From: Aspidiotus rigidus
Lineage: Eukaryota > Arthropoda > Insecta > Hemiptera > Diaspididae
DNA: 64,000 nt
Assembly (NCBI GenBank): GCA_035079385.1
Contig: JAVHKY010000063.1
Location: forward strand, 2,211,501 to 2,275,500
Direction: 5' to 3'
Made by a program: the position numbers and the translations under genes. Of this stretch, positions 13,436-25,900 are shown piece after piece (within the stretch, counting starts at the first letter, position 1; each line of letters opens with the position of its first letter). Under the pieces are notes generated by a model that saw only the letters and a list, made by a program, of their open reading frames with translations, did not search any database and was not told the origin of the DNA.

Positions 13436-15917
13436 AGGAGACGCCGAAGAGAACATGATCAGATATCGATTGTTCCCTTTACCATTGCATACCATTGCAT
13501 TTGATACCATGGCTCGTGTTTTTTTTTCTTTTCACTTTGTTTTAAAAGATGGACTTAGTGACAGGTAATCAACTCTAAAAATTTAATTTCAAAAAAAAAA
13601 AAGATTCTCAAATGGTTCTACTTACGTTTTATTGAATGAATTTGAAAAAATAAAATGACATGAACTAAAGCTCAAAGTTGAAATTGACCTCTCGGCGTAT
13701 CTAAGACCTTCTTCAAAAACGTGAGCTTTATTTATTTACATTTTCTCACTTTCATTTTATGAAACAGAAGAGGAGAAATCCCAAGTAGAAGAAGAAGAAT
13801 GTGGGAAACTCGAGTGATTTATACGACTAGTGTGAAGGTGGAGGAACAAATTTGAATTCAGTGTTGAGATGTGTGCGCGAGAAGAAAGGAGTATAAAGGA
13901 AAGAGTGAACCAAGTTGTGTTGACCATTGCTATAGATATTGATCTTCAGCCAACACGTCTACTTCGCCACTTGCTTCGCTCTCTTTAAAAGGTTAAAATT
14001 ATAACGTGAACATATGACCATATAAATATTGAAAGAACTTTATTGGCTAAAAACGTCATGTGTGATAATTACGAATCAAAGTTTTTCATTTATACTACTC
14101 GCCGTACGTAATGAAGATGAAGAAGCAGAGAAAGAAAATGAGCAAGAGAAGCAGACAATTTCACTGAGAACCTCTTACAAATTCGAATATTTATTGGAGA
14201 ATGAATTCGGTGTTTCTTGAATTAAACGAAGAGTCCATTTTGGATGTGTTAAATGGGTACTAAATTAAAAAGAACAATGAAGGTCGGTCGTTATTTGAAT
14301 CTTTTTGCAGCAAGCAAAAGCCATAACGAGTAAATAAAGACGTACAAGGGGTACCGATGTCACTTTTTTGTATGATCTAAAATTACGAAGACAACCTTCT
14401 CCCTTCTCCGGAATTCTTCTCAGTGATGTGTTTTCAGTTTTAAGCATCCCAAATTTATCATTTTGAAATCTAATACTCGTACCGCAAGAAGAAGAAAAAG
14501 GAGAAGAAGACAAAACTAAATATATTTTTTCTTCGTTGTATAATTTACATTTATATTATACATATTTATATCTATCCAGAAAAGAAAGAAAAACTGTGCG
14601 CCTTTCTAAGAATTTAGTAGTGGATCACAAATATTTTTCTCTTTCTTCTCTTACGTGTCTCGCTATGAAAACTATGGTCATTTAAAATATTATATTACAT
14701 TTAGAAGCTCTTTGAAGAGGGTCCAAGAGCTCTTCCCGAAGAATTGATTAAGTTGTTCGTGTCGACGGAGATGGTATCGTATGACGAATGAAACACCCTA
14801 ACACCCAACCTTATATGACTTAATATAATATAGAGGGTGAGTACATAAAAGAATATGGTCTGGTATTTGACGACGATTCGAGAATTCATTTTATGGATAC
14901 TAGAAGTGACAGTAACTGTATTGAGTGTAATTTAGAGTTTCTATTAAAAGACGATAACTGAACCGAGTCTATTGACACGGAAAGCATTTGTATGGTAAAT
15001 GCGATAATGGGATAACAGGATGATTTTACTTTTCGTTTTGCAGTAATATACGTATCGGATGTCGAGTACGTGGCGGATGAATACTAGTATAAAGAAATTG
15101 CGAGATTTGAATGGCGACGTAATGGCAAATAAAATAGTGAATTCGAAACACCGAATTTAATTTATTTCCAGGTTATACAGGAATACTACTGGTGAAGAAC
15201 GATAAACTTGACTATGTTGTCCGTCGGAAAGACCGTAACGAGGATAAATACGATCGCTCTCGCTGAAATATGTAGGTTGAAAGTGAAACAGACGCGAGTA
15301 CCGACCCCGTGCTCCCAATAATCTTTTGATAATTCTCATGCGAACAATATAATAACCAATCTAGAAAAAAAGTTCAAACGACTCCATCGTCTACAGTGCA
15401 GTGAATAAATATGAAAATTATACTAGTTTACTCATTTTGGCTGCAAGTAGTAGACTACAGTCACAAAATTCTAATCGACTAAGTAAAGTAAATAATAATT
15501 TACATGACTACTTATTTGGGCCAATAGGGTGTGTTTTTTTGCCTAATCACTGCTGATAACGGCACTACCCCACTTTACTGTTAGATTCTAAACAAAAAAA
15601 TTTTACACGTTATTTCCCAATAAGAGAGGAGAGTTCCTTAAATATTTCAAAAACAAAGAAAAAATAAAGACTTCGATGTGTATATTTATAAACTCGAAGC
15701 TTCTCTCTTTCTTACACGCGTTTACCGTCATAATTTGTTGAACGGTTGAGTGAATAAATAGCAAGAATCTCTGAGCCTCAGATGAAAGATATCTTTCTGC
15801 AGATCGTGTCGTAGTTCAAAATGTATGGTAAGGTGGGGTCAAAACATTTTTAAGAATATGACGTCAAAAAAACACCACCCATTGGAAAATAAACAAAATA
15901 TTTTGAACTATGGAATA
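13436..15917. other. Non-coding AT-rich stretch, no recognised gene
   Basis: Only short open frames with no recognisable domain. TACCATTGCA is repeated in tandem at about 13482-13500. No RNA gene or mobile element was identified. Confidence 0.45.
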
Positions 15918-16141
15918 TTACATCTCTGTGATTGTATCCTGAGAAACGTCGATTTTTATTTTAGATAAATAAACAGTGGTATTCAATGCCGTTCCTCTCG
16001 TTTTTTTAATTATAAAAATACCACGTGTAAACCTCTCGTTTCATACGAGTATAATCATGGCTGAAAACAATTTTTAAACAAAATGTACGGACCTATTATC
16101 GGAACTCATAATGAGTGAGTGAGGTGTAAGTACAGCACTAA

Positions 16142-16330
16142 TTTTGAGAAAGGGTTTTCCAATTGTACAAATCTACTTTATTAGTTGCTTATACAAGAGT
16201 ACTTTCGGGTGTTATCCCATCATCAGTGTGGAGTTGCGACACAACTGGTGATGGGATAACACCCGAAAGTACTCTTGTATAAGCAACTAATTAAGTAGAT
16301 TTGTACCATTGGAAAACCCTTTTTCAAAAA
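16142..16330. repeat. Large palindrome near the PLE 5' end with hammerhead-like core
   Basis: The left arm starts TTTTGAGAAAGGGTTTTCCA and the right arm ends TGGAAAACCCTTTTTCAAAA. Arms of about 90 bp meet near 16235. On the minus strand 16201-16226 reads CTGATGATGGG, then ATAACA, then CCCGAAAGT: a CUGAUGA box, a GGG/CCC stem and GAAA, as in a hammerhead ribozyme core. One base between the box and the stem is unpaired, unlike the canonical form. The plus-strand arm (16245-16270) has CTGGTGATGGG instead. Confidence 0.75.
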
Positions 16331-16460
16331 TACGGACCGTCTACTAAGAGATTATATCGTGATATCATGAATCAACATGTAAAAGTGGTAAGACCACATT
16401 AATATTCTGCTATTTCTTTTCTTAAACGCTGCAAAAATCTCGGGTGCATACCTAAACACA

Positions 16461-17815
16461 TTGAAAATTCCCTTTCGAAATTCAGTCATCGTCACAAATT
16501 GCTGTCTTACAATCAAAAAATTTTATGGACTCTCGAAACTACACAAACCTGATATTCCGTTACGCCCCATAACCTCGTTTGTGAAAGCACTCACTTATTT
16601 TCTATCTCCTTTCCTCGCATGCATACTTCAAAATACTCGCGATGAAGATATAAATGTTTCATCATCTCAAGTGTTCCAAAGGATGATCTCTTGCCTCGAC
16701 GTGGACAACGAATTCATTATGGTGTCTTTTTATGCTGTTTCACTTTTCACTACAATACCTAAGTCATTCACCATCATGATCATAAGAAAATGTTGGGCAG
16801 ATTTGAAAGGCGTCTGGACTCCCATAGATGAAAAACTGTTCTTCGAGATACTCGCGTACTGCTTAGAAAAAGGATATTGTCAATTTGACGGATGCTTCTA
16901 ATCCTAAATTGAAGGCCTACCAACGGGCAGTCCACTATCCCTTGTTCTTGTTGATATCGTTCTTGACGAATTATTTCATCTCACCCAAGAAAATTTTCAG
17001 GACTTCACACTCTTTATGACCGAATATGTCGACGATAGTTTTTTCATTATCAAAAAATCAATTTTTGACAATCTTTCTAATTTTTTGAACAACTTTCACG
17101 AACGTATTATTTTTACTTATGAAATAGAACATAATAACTCCATAAACTTTTTAGACAACACTATCATTAGACAATCTAATAGATTAATTTTCAAACATTT
17201 TCAAAAGTCCACCTCCACAGGTCGACTCATAAATTTTCACTCCAATCAACCCTCCCTTTTGTAAATTTAATACCTGTGTAAATCTTATTGAACAACGTAA
17301 AAAATTATCTCACCCCCACCTTTCATAGTGAAATTTCTTAGAACTAATAGTTACCCTAACAATTATATTCATGAAGTTCTGTGTTTTAATAGTAGTAATA
17401 GTAGCAATAGTGACCATACTAATAATAATGACAAGATTTTATATTTTTCTTTATCTTATATAGGTCCGAGCAGTGACATCGTTAAGAAACTCCTACCCTC
17501 TCTTGATAACAAAATACATATTTCTGTCAGCAGACACAACACCATGTACCAAAAACTATTTTCGAAAACCAAAGACAAACTCCCTCCCTCCCTCTCTAAA
17601 TTCCGGTGTTGTTTACGAAATTCCTTCCTCTAGGTGACCCCGTGTTTATGTGGGAGAGATGTCTCAACTCTTAAAGAAGGGACTCCTCAAGCATGCAACT
17701 GATGTACCGTAAGAGATGGTAATGGTGTCACTGCTCTGGCCCAACATTCGAAATACTAGTCATAAGTTTGATTTTCAACGTACCGAGATTGTAGGTCGTG
17801 ATAGTACCAATAATA
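16461..17815 (+). pseudogene. PLE reverse transcriptase plus GIY-YIG endonuclease relic
   Basis: In one frame: KKFYGLSKLHKPDIPLRPIT at 16521, then SFVKALTYFLSPFLACILQN. After a stop at about 16900 another frame gives EGLPTGSPLSLVLVDIVLDE at 16909, then the catalytic YVDD at 17025-17036 and INFLDNTIIR. A further frame from 17328 gives YIGPSSDIVKKLLPSLDNKI. The endonuclease follows in pieces: NSGVVYEIPSSR at 17599, then VYVGEMSQLLKKGLLKHATD at about 17644. FYGLPKxHK, YxDD and GVVY...VYVGET are signature blocks of PLE RT and GIY-YIG domains. At least three frame breaks make it a pseudogene. Confidence 0.85.
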
Positions 17816-17990
17816 ATAAAAAAAAAAAAAATTATCGAAATTATCAATGTCTTACAAAACAATACTGTCAATTTTAAGACCAATTTACACGCACTTTTAG
17901 AAGTTTACAAGTCCATTTTAAAATGAGTAATCTGTTTAGGTAATCTTTACTTTTTGTGTTTTCTCTTAGTTACATCCCCGTGATTGTATC

Positions 17991-18018
17991 CTGATAATGT
18001 TGTTAGAGCGATGAAACG
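17991..18018 (+). ncRNA. Hammerhead-like motif in PLE terminal repeat
   Basis: CTGATAAT, then GTTG, a UUAGAG-type loop, CGAT, and GAAACGT. A CUGAUAA box, a 4-bp stem (with G-U pairs) and GAAAC are in hammerhead order. PLE terminal repeats are known to carry minimal hammerhead ribozymes. The G-to-A change in the first box suggests it is no longer active. Confidence 0.5.
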
Positions 18019-18063
18019 TAGATTTTTATTTTAAATAAATAAACAGTGACATTCAGTGCCGTT

Positions 18064-20700
18064 TCTTTTATATTCATCTAGAAATAGTGATGAATGATGT
18101 ATCCAAAATAATAGAAATTATTCTTCGACGTTTTCCTCAAAAACTTCATCGTCGCATTCGCGTTTATGCATGCTTTCTTGATTCTGTTTAGTAGCTTCCT
18201 CGTAACTTCAAAACTGCCGGACAGTAAGATTTAAATGTCTGAATCGGAGTACAACAGTCATTTAAAAATTTGATATTTAAATTGCTGGATAATGAGAATT
18301 TTCTTCGCTGCTGCTGAATGACGGTACTCCATTTACTTTTTTCTCCAAGAGGTACATTTTTAGCTTGGATAGATGCGCATGCATACATCTTATGGCAAAG
18401 CCTAATCATAATGCCTCGCAAATACTCACATGTTACACGTTGTAGAAGACAAGAATATAGATACACTTCAAGTTTTGCTCATGTTCACCATCAACAGACC
18501 CGCAAAGAGCCATAGCCGGGGACTAAAAAAAGAGTAGAGGGAACAAGCATGTAAAAAGTTTCTCATTATTCTGTTATTCGCAAGTTTCTCATGAATTTTG
18601 TTTTTTTCTGGCCACCGGGCCCCCAGCATATACCCGGTCCTGGAAAAAACAATCACTTTTTCCCCCTCCCCCTCTCGTCACGCTTTACTATCAATTCGCC
18701 CTTTCCACACCCTGTATTGATATTATTCGAACTCTTCAAAATTTACCAACTTTTAGCTTATGACATAGTGCTAGCTAATTGTTTCTTCAATATCCAGTTC
18801 TCTTGTTATTGTTCAAATAATTTTGTTTGCTGTGCAACACTTGCGGTTGACATCACTCTTCTTTCGTGCTCAGTCATTTCTTTGCTCTATTTGAGATGCT
18901 CTTCGTTTTCTTCTTTTTTTGCTAGTTGTTCATATCTCTTTGCTGTTTACAGATTTACTGCTGGAACATTCTTTTTTGTGGTGCAATTATATATTCAACC
19001 TTTTTTTATCACATGAGATCCGACTATTTTCCCTACGTATCTGCACAAAATAGAGACGCTAGTGATTTGGTGGAGGTAAAAACGGACATTATGGATACTG
19101 GACGAGTTATTAAAACGAAGAATCGATTAGAGAATGTACAAAATGAGCGCTGAGTATATGAGTAGGGATAGACTGGTGGAGTGAGTGGGTTGACGGATAA
19201 AAATTCTGCATTCTTGTGTGGGTGATAAAAGACGCAGAGAATATCTATGTGAGTGTGTTAGATGGATATGATCTATGGAACGATGTGTTTGCGCTAAGAG
19301 TTGCGTGTGAGAAATTTAGGAGAGGCTGGGTCTGAAGGATTGTTCTAAACTATACTTTTGTTATCCATCAAATCAAATTTATAAGTTTAATTTGTTCATT
19401 CACTTTTCAGTACATTATCAAGAATATGAAAAAACTTTCCTTGACCGTAAGTGCTCGTGTTTTCATTTGAAATAATATAATATACGGAGCACGGTGAAGT
19501 AAGTTTTTTCATACTCTTCAAATAAAATTTGTTCAGAAGGCGTGGCACGCCTGCGGCTCATATAAAAAGAATGTTTTGTTTATGCTAGTTTTGATCTAGG
19601 ACTTCCAGAACCTAAAGAAAGTTCACTGTCCCTTTCCCGTATTCTCCTTGCAACGGGTGCAATACATCACTTTTCTAGCAAAAAGTCGGTAAGAATGACT
19701 TCAAATAATTATATTTAAGTGATTTTGAATGTAGCAAAACAGAACTATTCAGTTTTATCAGTACATACGAACGACGTATCGACTTGATATTGTCTTATTT
19801 GAGAAAAAAGACGGGACGAAATTCCTGTTTGCTTGTAAAGTAGATGAGGGACGAAATTGAGATATACATTCGTATACCCCTTACTCAAATGTATGAACTG
19901 ACAGTTCCAGTATGTTATAAAATGAAAACCATTCACGTTAACTTTAAATCATATTTGCCACAATAACGAATCACTAACCGCGAGACAAAATTTATATCTT
20001 GTATACAATAATGTACGAGTAACGTCTTCATTTTCTGTACACATTCGTGACACGACATCATAATTATTGAGCGCCATTACCATCTTTGTAATGTCGAAAT
20101 CTTAACCCTTTTCCCCCTGACTGTATAACTAAAATCAAGTATCGTAAATTCGCCCGTAGAAAAGAGAAAAAGGTAGTAATATATTTTCTGTTATATAATT
20201 CAAGATAAATAAAACCGGTCGCCCATGGTCTGAAAAAGAATAATCCCCGGTAACCCAAGAAAAGCAGTTATACTGAGATGAATCACTCACACGAATTTAA
20301 ATTCGAGAAAGAAAATGAAGGGAAAAGTAAGGGGGGAAAAAAGGTAGAAAAACTATGGGAGAAAAGAGCATGAGAAACTCGGATGTCTTAATAATAAAGA
20401 TGTCCATGTAAAAAGGATTCAAGTTGACATAATTTTAATTGAAAGTTGAAAGGACCAAAAAAAAAAAAAAAACTTCGATCGAGGGAGGGAAAATATAAAT
20501 TGTATAAGACATATGGACCAGTCCTTCATCATCTTTTTTTTCCTATATAATATTTATTATTTTTTTTTTTTTTCAATTCCTAATGTTTGTCGAAGGGAGA
20601 GACTGTCAAAAAAGGCAGAAATATAGTATGTTGCAAGATAAACCTAATTTTTGAAAAACTACATTGATCACTATTATACTGAAACGATTTCGTAAAAAGG
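18064..20700. other. Non-coding AT-rich stretch, no recognised gene
   Basis: No known domain is found. A plus-strand open frame of 141 codons (18591-19016) is rich in F, S and C and has no recognisable motif. I treat it as chance in pyrimidine-rich DNA. Homopolymer runs occur at 20459-20472 and 20561-20573. Confidence 0.45.
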
Positions 20701-21293
20701 ATTTAATATTGATATTTTTCTGGAGAGTCTATTAGGAACAATATCCGACAAGACTCAATGTTTGTAATACTATGAAAAATTGTTTAGGCCTATATTTGAA
20801 ACTATATCACTCCAACATATCCGGCTTATTGTCCGTGATATTCAGGGGGCTGGAAAATTAATTTCCTACAGTTCTGCTCGGGATGAGGCACGGGATGAAA
20901 TAAAATAATTTTCTTTTATACCTAAGACTATGAACAATAAACGACCCATAAATCTATCGGTATCAAGTCTTGACGTTACTCATGAATTTGAAATCCATGA
21001 CGGTGACTTCTTAGTAAACAATTACACAATTGAACATGTGCGAGAGTGACACCCATTATGAAGAACAGATCGTTCAGAAGCATGAAAATTTGGTTCATTT
21101 TCTATGATATTCTTAATATTTAAAATCTTTACTTGACTGACAATATTAAATGAGCCGTTCTTGACATTAAAATATAACAATAAAAAAGTTGTCTTTGCGA
21201 CTCACATTGAGAATGAAAAACGACTGTTCTGTACAAAGACGGTTCAAAACCTTTCACTGGTAGCGTCTGTCATAAAACTGTTAATATTTTTAG

Positions 21294-21327
<34 letters not shown>

Positions 21328-22993
21328 GGATACGGTGCATCTTGCTACTACCTCTACAAATTAGATCATTGTCCTAAAGAGTGATTATCCTGTCAGCTAT
21401 TCAGCCTAATATGCAGTATACTAGGTTTATAGTCTCATATTAGGCTATGAAATATCAGTTGAAGTCCGCCAGCAATTCATTATAACATACTGCTAATATG
21501 CTGTATTACATATTATACTAGAAACTAGACGGGGTTCATAATCTATCTGATGATGTCTTCAAGTAAGCATCATCTAATGCCTGGGGCAAAGGCAAACCAG
21601 GCACAGCTAAGTTCAATTTCTCCCTTTCCTCTATTTTTTTGCAAACGCCCAAAAGCATACCATCATGATCCAGTATTTTTCCCGGAAGTGAAGAAATCTT
21701 TTCGAGAATCAAACTCTTCTGTCCTAAGTGCAAGAGAATTGTCGATAACACTAACTTATACTCCGTGAAAGGAATTGTGATTTATTCCAGCTGAAAAATA
21801 TCCGCTATGTGACATTCTTTGACTCGACCTAATAAAGGATTTGGAAAAATTGGGTCATCTTCTGAGGACATGAAAAATTTCGACTTTACGGATTAAGCGA
21901 TGCTGATGTATATGATAAGGTATGAAGAAACATTTCAAAGAATTGCCTGTTTTATTAACGAGTAGAAAATAAAATGAGAAATTATCTACGTGGTAGTACC
22001 TAATTATATTTTTGAAAAATGTCGGTCTGGCTGAAGCCATTGATGCGTAAAATTTTTTCTTCTTTCAACTTCATCTACCAAACATTGATACATGAAAGCC
22101 TCTGTGAGCGAGAATTATTGAATGAGATTAGGTATTCGTGTGAGTGATAACGACAGTATTAAATTTGGTGTACTCATATGAATGAGCTGCATGAGAAGCA
22201 GTTAGTACCTACGTGACAAGTAGTAACTACATTTATATTCTTTTGGTGCGCATGGAAGTTTAAGGCTTGTGATAAGTTTCAGATATCAGATTAATTGTGA
22301 AAATTATAGACCGCCCGTTACAGTGAAGCGTCTCGAAGGCTAATTGGTAATTTTCTGTAAGTGTCATAAATAATATTATAGGTACGTGTCGATGGAAAAG
22401 AATGATAACAAGGTTGCTCATGTTTTTTGAATTGCGTTAAGATAAACTGAATTCATACCAGCCAGTATACGTAATAATTGTACTGATCGCACGCGCATTA
22501 CTGAGGCTGTATTATGCGGAGTACGGGTATACCGCAATCAACATCACATTTTGTCAGCCTTCTGACGATACGCCGATGTATTTGATGATGAAAAGGATAA
22601 TAGCAATTATTTAAAGAATTTCCGAACCATTATCGAAAATTTGTCTTCTTAAATTTTTGTCATCAACCGGAAGCATCAAAACCTTCCTTCTAAGTTCATG
22701 CGGGTTTCCCTTTAAGATAATCGTCGGAGTTACGGAGTATTTCAATGTAATAAAAACATAATGATGATTGTAAAAGATTATTGTATGAGTGCATGTGTGA
22801 ATTGTAGTATTTTTTCTTTACGTAATACTGGTCACCTCGTATCTCCGATACATGGATAAGCTCAATATCATTATTTCCATGCTCGTACAAAGGATTACGT
22901 GGCGATTTGGTTTTTGAATTCATGGAATCAAGTTATGCCAACATGTGCGCTATATAGAATTGACACGGTCCGAAACGTTACGGCTCGACATAA
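20701..22993. other. Non-coding AT-rich stretch, no recognised gene
   Basis: A poly(A) run of about 31 bases (21295-21325) is the only clear structure. It may mark an old retroposed copy, but no body sequence was recognised upstream. Short open frames here show no known motifs. Confidence 0.45.
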
Positions 22994-23106
22994 TGACAGA
23001 ATACTCAAAGAGTAGAGTAAACGAGAAACTAATTACAAAGACCCCTTTATATCTGCGGTCTTTGTAATTAGTTTCTCGTTTACTCTACTCTTTGAGTATT
23101 CTGTCA
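22994..23106. repeat. Perfect 50-bp inverted repeat with 13-base loop
   Basis: The arms 22994-23043 and 23057-23106 are exact complements by my reading. The outer end reads TGACAGAATACTCAAAGAG, close to the outer end of the PLE arms at 36198 (GACGAATACTCCGACGTGGA) and of the hairpin at 57380 (GACGGATACT). The 14-mer CATGTGCGCTATAT occurs at 22942-22955 and again at 23105-23118, bracketing the hairpin. This could be a target duplication or the trace of template switching. Confidence 0.85.
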
Positions 23107-23829
23107 TGTGCGCTATATGTTGGTGTTCTTGGTACGAATCACTCAAGTCCTGATTCTTCATACTCGTACTGGTTTTTTCTCAATACGGTACAGTACAAAT
23201 AACTGAGTGAAGAACTGGTACAGCAAATCACGACTGCGAAGAAAGACAATCCAGAGCAAACAAAATTGTAGGTAGGTACTGTTTATACTGAACTAATCAT
23301 TTCTTGAGCAGCACCTCTGTAGTATATATTTGCTTTATTTGTCGTTCAAAATTATTTGCAGTCATTGAATACTGACTAAGATGTTGTTTTTTTTAAATAA
23401 TTTATCATCATTATTCAGTCGAGCTGACATAATTATGAGATTGAATAGGCATATCTTTACATACTATATCATGGAGAACGATTTCTCGATTGAATAGTTT
23501 TTTTATCTATCTTTTCTTTTTTAATACTGAAGTGTTCCGCGGAACCCCAAGGCTCCGCGGAACACTTCTAGGGGCTCCCTGGAAGTTTTACGAATTTGAT
23601 GAATGGAACTCATAATAAATAATATTTACCAGAAATATAAAGCAATCGAAGTTGAATGACGCACACGGATGAGATACCACTCGATGTTGCTATACGGGGC
23701 AAAAGCTATGGTGGGCAAAAACTGTGGTGGGCGTAATGGCTGGAGCCGTTTCAAGAATAAAACGTGTCGCGAAGAATCGAAGTAATAACCAGTATATCCT
23801 TCATCGTCATGCTTTAGCCACAAACAAAA

Positions 23830-24780
<951 letters not shown>

Positions 24781-24783
24781 TCC

Positions 24784-24805
24784 AAAAAAAAAAAAAAAAA
24801 AAAAA
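24784..24805. repeat. Poly(A) run inside hAT relic
   Basis: About 21 A directly after the transposase C-terminal coding relic and before the hAT right end. Confidence 0.8.
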
Positions 24806-25020
24806 ACCATTTGTCGCATTTCATATGAAATTGTATGCAATTATACACATATGTACGCATTTTGATCATACATTATTATTAGGGGGTCCGCGCTACATTT
24901 TTCCTTTATGAAGGGTTCCGCCAATAAAAAAAATTGAAGCGCTGGTATAGAGAAAAGTATGTGATTCCAGAGTGCGAAGTTTCTTTCCGATACTGTCGTG
25001 TACTGTATTTTAATGAAAAT

Positions 25021-25034
25021 GGGGGGGGGGGGGA
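25021..25034. repeat. Poly(G) run
   Basis: Fourteen consecutive G in an AT-rich setting, just past the hAT right end. Such runs are prone to assembly and base-calling errors. Confidence 0.9.
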
Positions 25035-25109
25035 TTTGTTTGTTCAGTAATACGAGCATACGGGGTATGTAATATTATTTTTGCGGGAGAAATAGTTATT
25101 TGTGCAACA

Positions 25110-25540
25110 AGGGAGAAAAAGGAGCCATTTCTCATCGAGTGCGAAGTTAGCAACCCGAGCCGAAGGCAAGGGTTAATATTTGCACAGAGTTGAGAAAATT
25201 AACGATTGCCGCACGAGCGCGAGGTTAGCGAAACGAGGCTTGCCGAGTTTCGCTAATAGCCCGAGTGCCGGCGATCGTCAGTTTCCAAACGTGATGCGTA
25301 TGCTATTTTTCTGAAAATGTTACACAATCACAGTCTCAACAGTGCGGATACAAACTGATATCACAACACAATTTATTTAGAACGGATAAAGCAGTCTTTC
25401 CATAGGACGAGCTAGCTAATGATAAGCAGTCTTTTCAATACCATTTTCAGAAAATAGTATATGTATTACGTATCAGTGGCGGAAAGGAAATCGGTTACTT
25501 TCCAACTCTGATACGTAGGATGCTTTAATGCAAGATGGGA
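25110..25540. repeat. GC-richer inverted-repeat region, probable MITE
   Basis: TTAGCGAAAC at about 25227 and GTTTCGCTAA at about 25247 form a hairpin within a segment rich in CGAG/GCGAG words. CGTATGCTATTTTTCTGAAAATG (about 25297-25319, given in full here only as its ends CGTATGCT...GAAAATG) is complementary to the block starting CATTTTCAGAAAATAGTATA at about 25441. GATGCGTA and TACGTATCA lie outside. This suggests a non-autonomous DNA element or nested pair. The superfamily is unknown. Confidence 0.45.
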
Positions 25541-25673
25541 GGAAAGGTTCTGTGCACTTCGCATTGGCAGCACTGTTACGCTAGTACACGACTTAACGAC
25601 GTAGTCGCGCGGCCAACGACTGTAGTTGCGCGCATAAAAATAACTATAATCAAATTACATGCTTTAGGATGTA

Positions 25674-25900
25674 AGGCTGCAGCGGTCGAGTGGTTAGAGT
25701 AGTGGCGTCAGGCGCAGATAACACAAGCTCGAATCCCAGTAACGACGGATCAAACGACACAAAGTCAGACTGAAGTACACAAGAGAGGGAATGGCAGATA
25801 CTGGTAGAAGTGGGGGACATACATGGCACTAAGCTGGAAAGTACTTTCCACACCACCGTCAAGATATGGAATAGTACTTTACCGGCCGCCAGCTGTCTTT
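25674..25900 (+). mobile_element. tRNA-derived SINE candidate
   Basis: TGGTTAGAGTAGTGG (25691-25705) resembles an RNA polymerase III A box. AGCTCGAATCC (25726-25736) matches the B box consensus GGTTCGANTCC except at the first two positions. The spacing fits a tRNA. The flanking bases do not form a clean acceptor stem, and sequence unlike a tRNA continues downstream, so a SINE head is more likely than a working tRNA gene. The 3' end was not resolved. Confidence 0.5.

Larger units (their letters stand above)
15918..18063 (+). mobile_element. Decayed Penelope-like element (PLE) with direct terminal repeats
   Basis: The sequence from TTACATCTCTGTGATTGT (15918-15993) recurs from TTACATCCCCGTGATTGT (17970-18063). 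The two copies are alike through GATTTTTATTTTA and AAATAAACAGTG, and the first copy has lost about 18 internal bases. Between them lie a broken PLE-type reverse transcriptase and a GIY-YIG endonuclease. PLEs are usually flanked by such pseudo-LTRs, in direct or inverted order (family knowledge). The downstream copy also holds a hammerhead-like core. Several frameshifts and stops make it a dead copy. Confidence 0.8.

Noticed and set aside
16461..17264. Intact reverse transcriptase gene
   Set aside because: Signature blocks are present but fall in different frames with stops between, so it is a pseudogene.
18591..19016. 141-codon ORF rich in Phe, Ser and Cys
   Set aside because: Lies in pyrimidine-rich DNA, has no recognisable domain or signal, and its length is plausible by chance.
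22994..23106. CRISPR or microRNA precursor
   Set aside because: A CRISPR array is not expected in an animal genome and there are no spaced repeats. The arms are perfect over 50 bp, unlike an imperfect microRNA hairpin.
25674..25745. Functional tRNA gene
   Set aside because: A and B boxes are present, but acceptor and T stems do not pair well and the flanks look like a SINE body.
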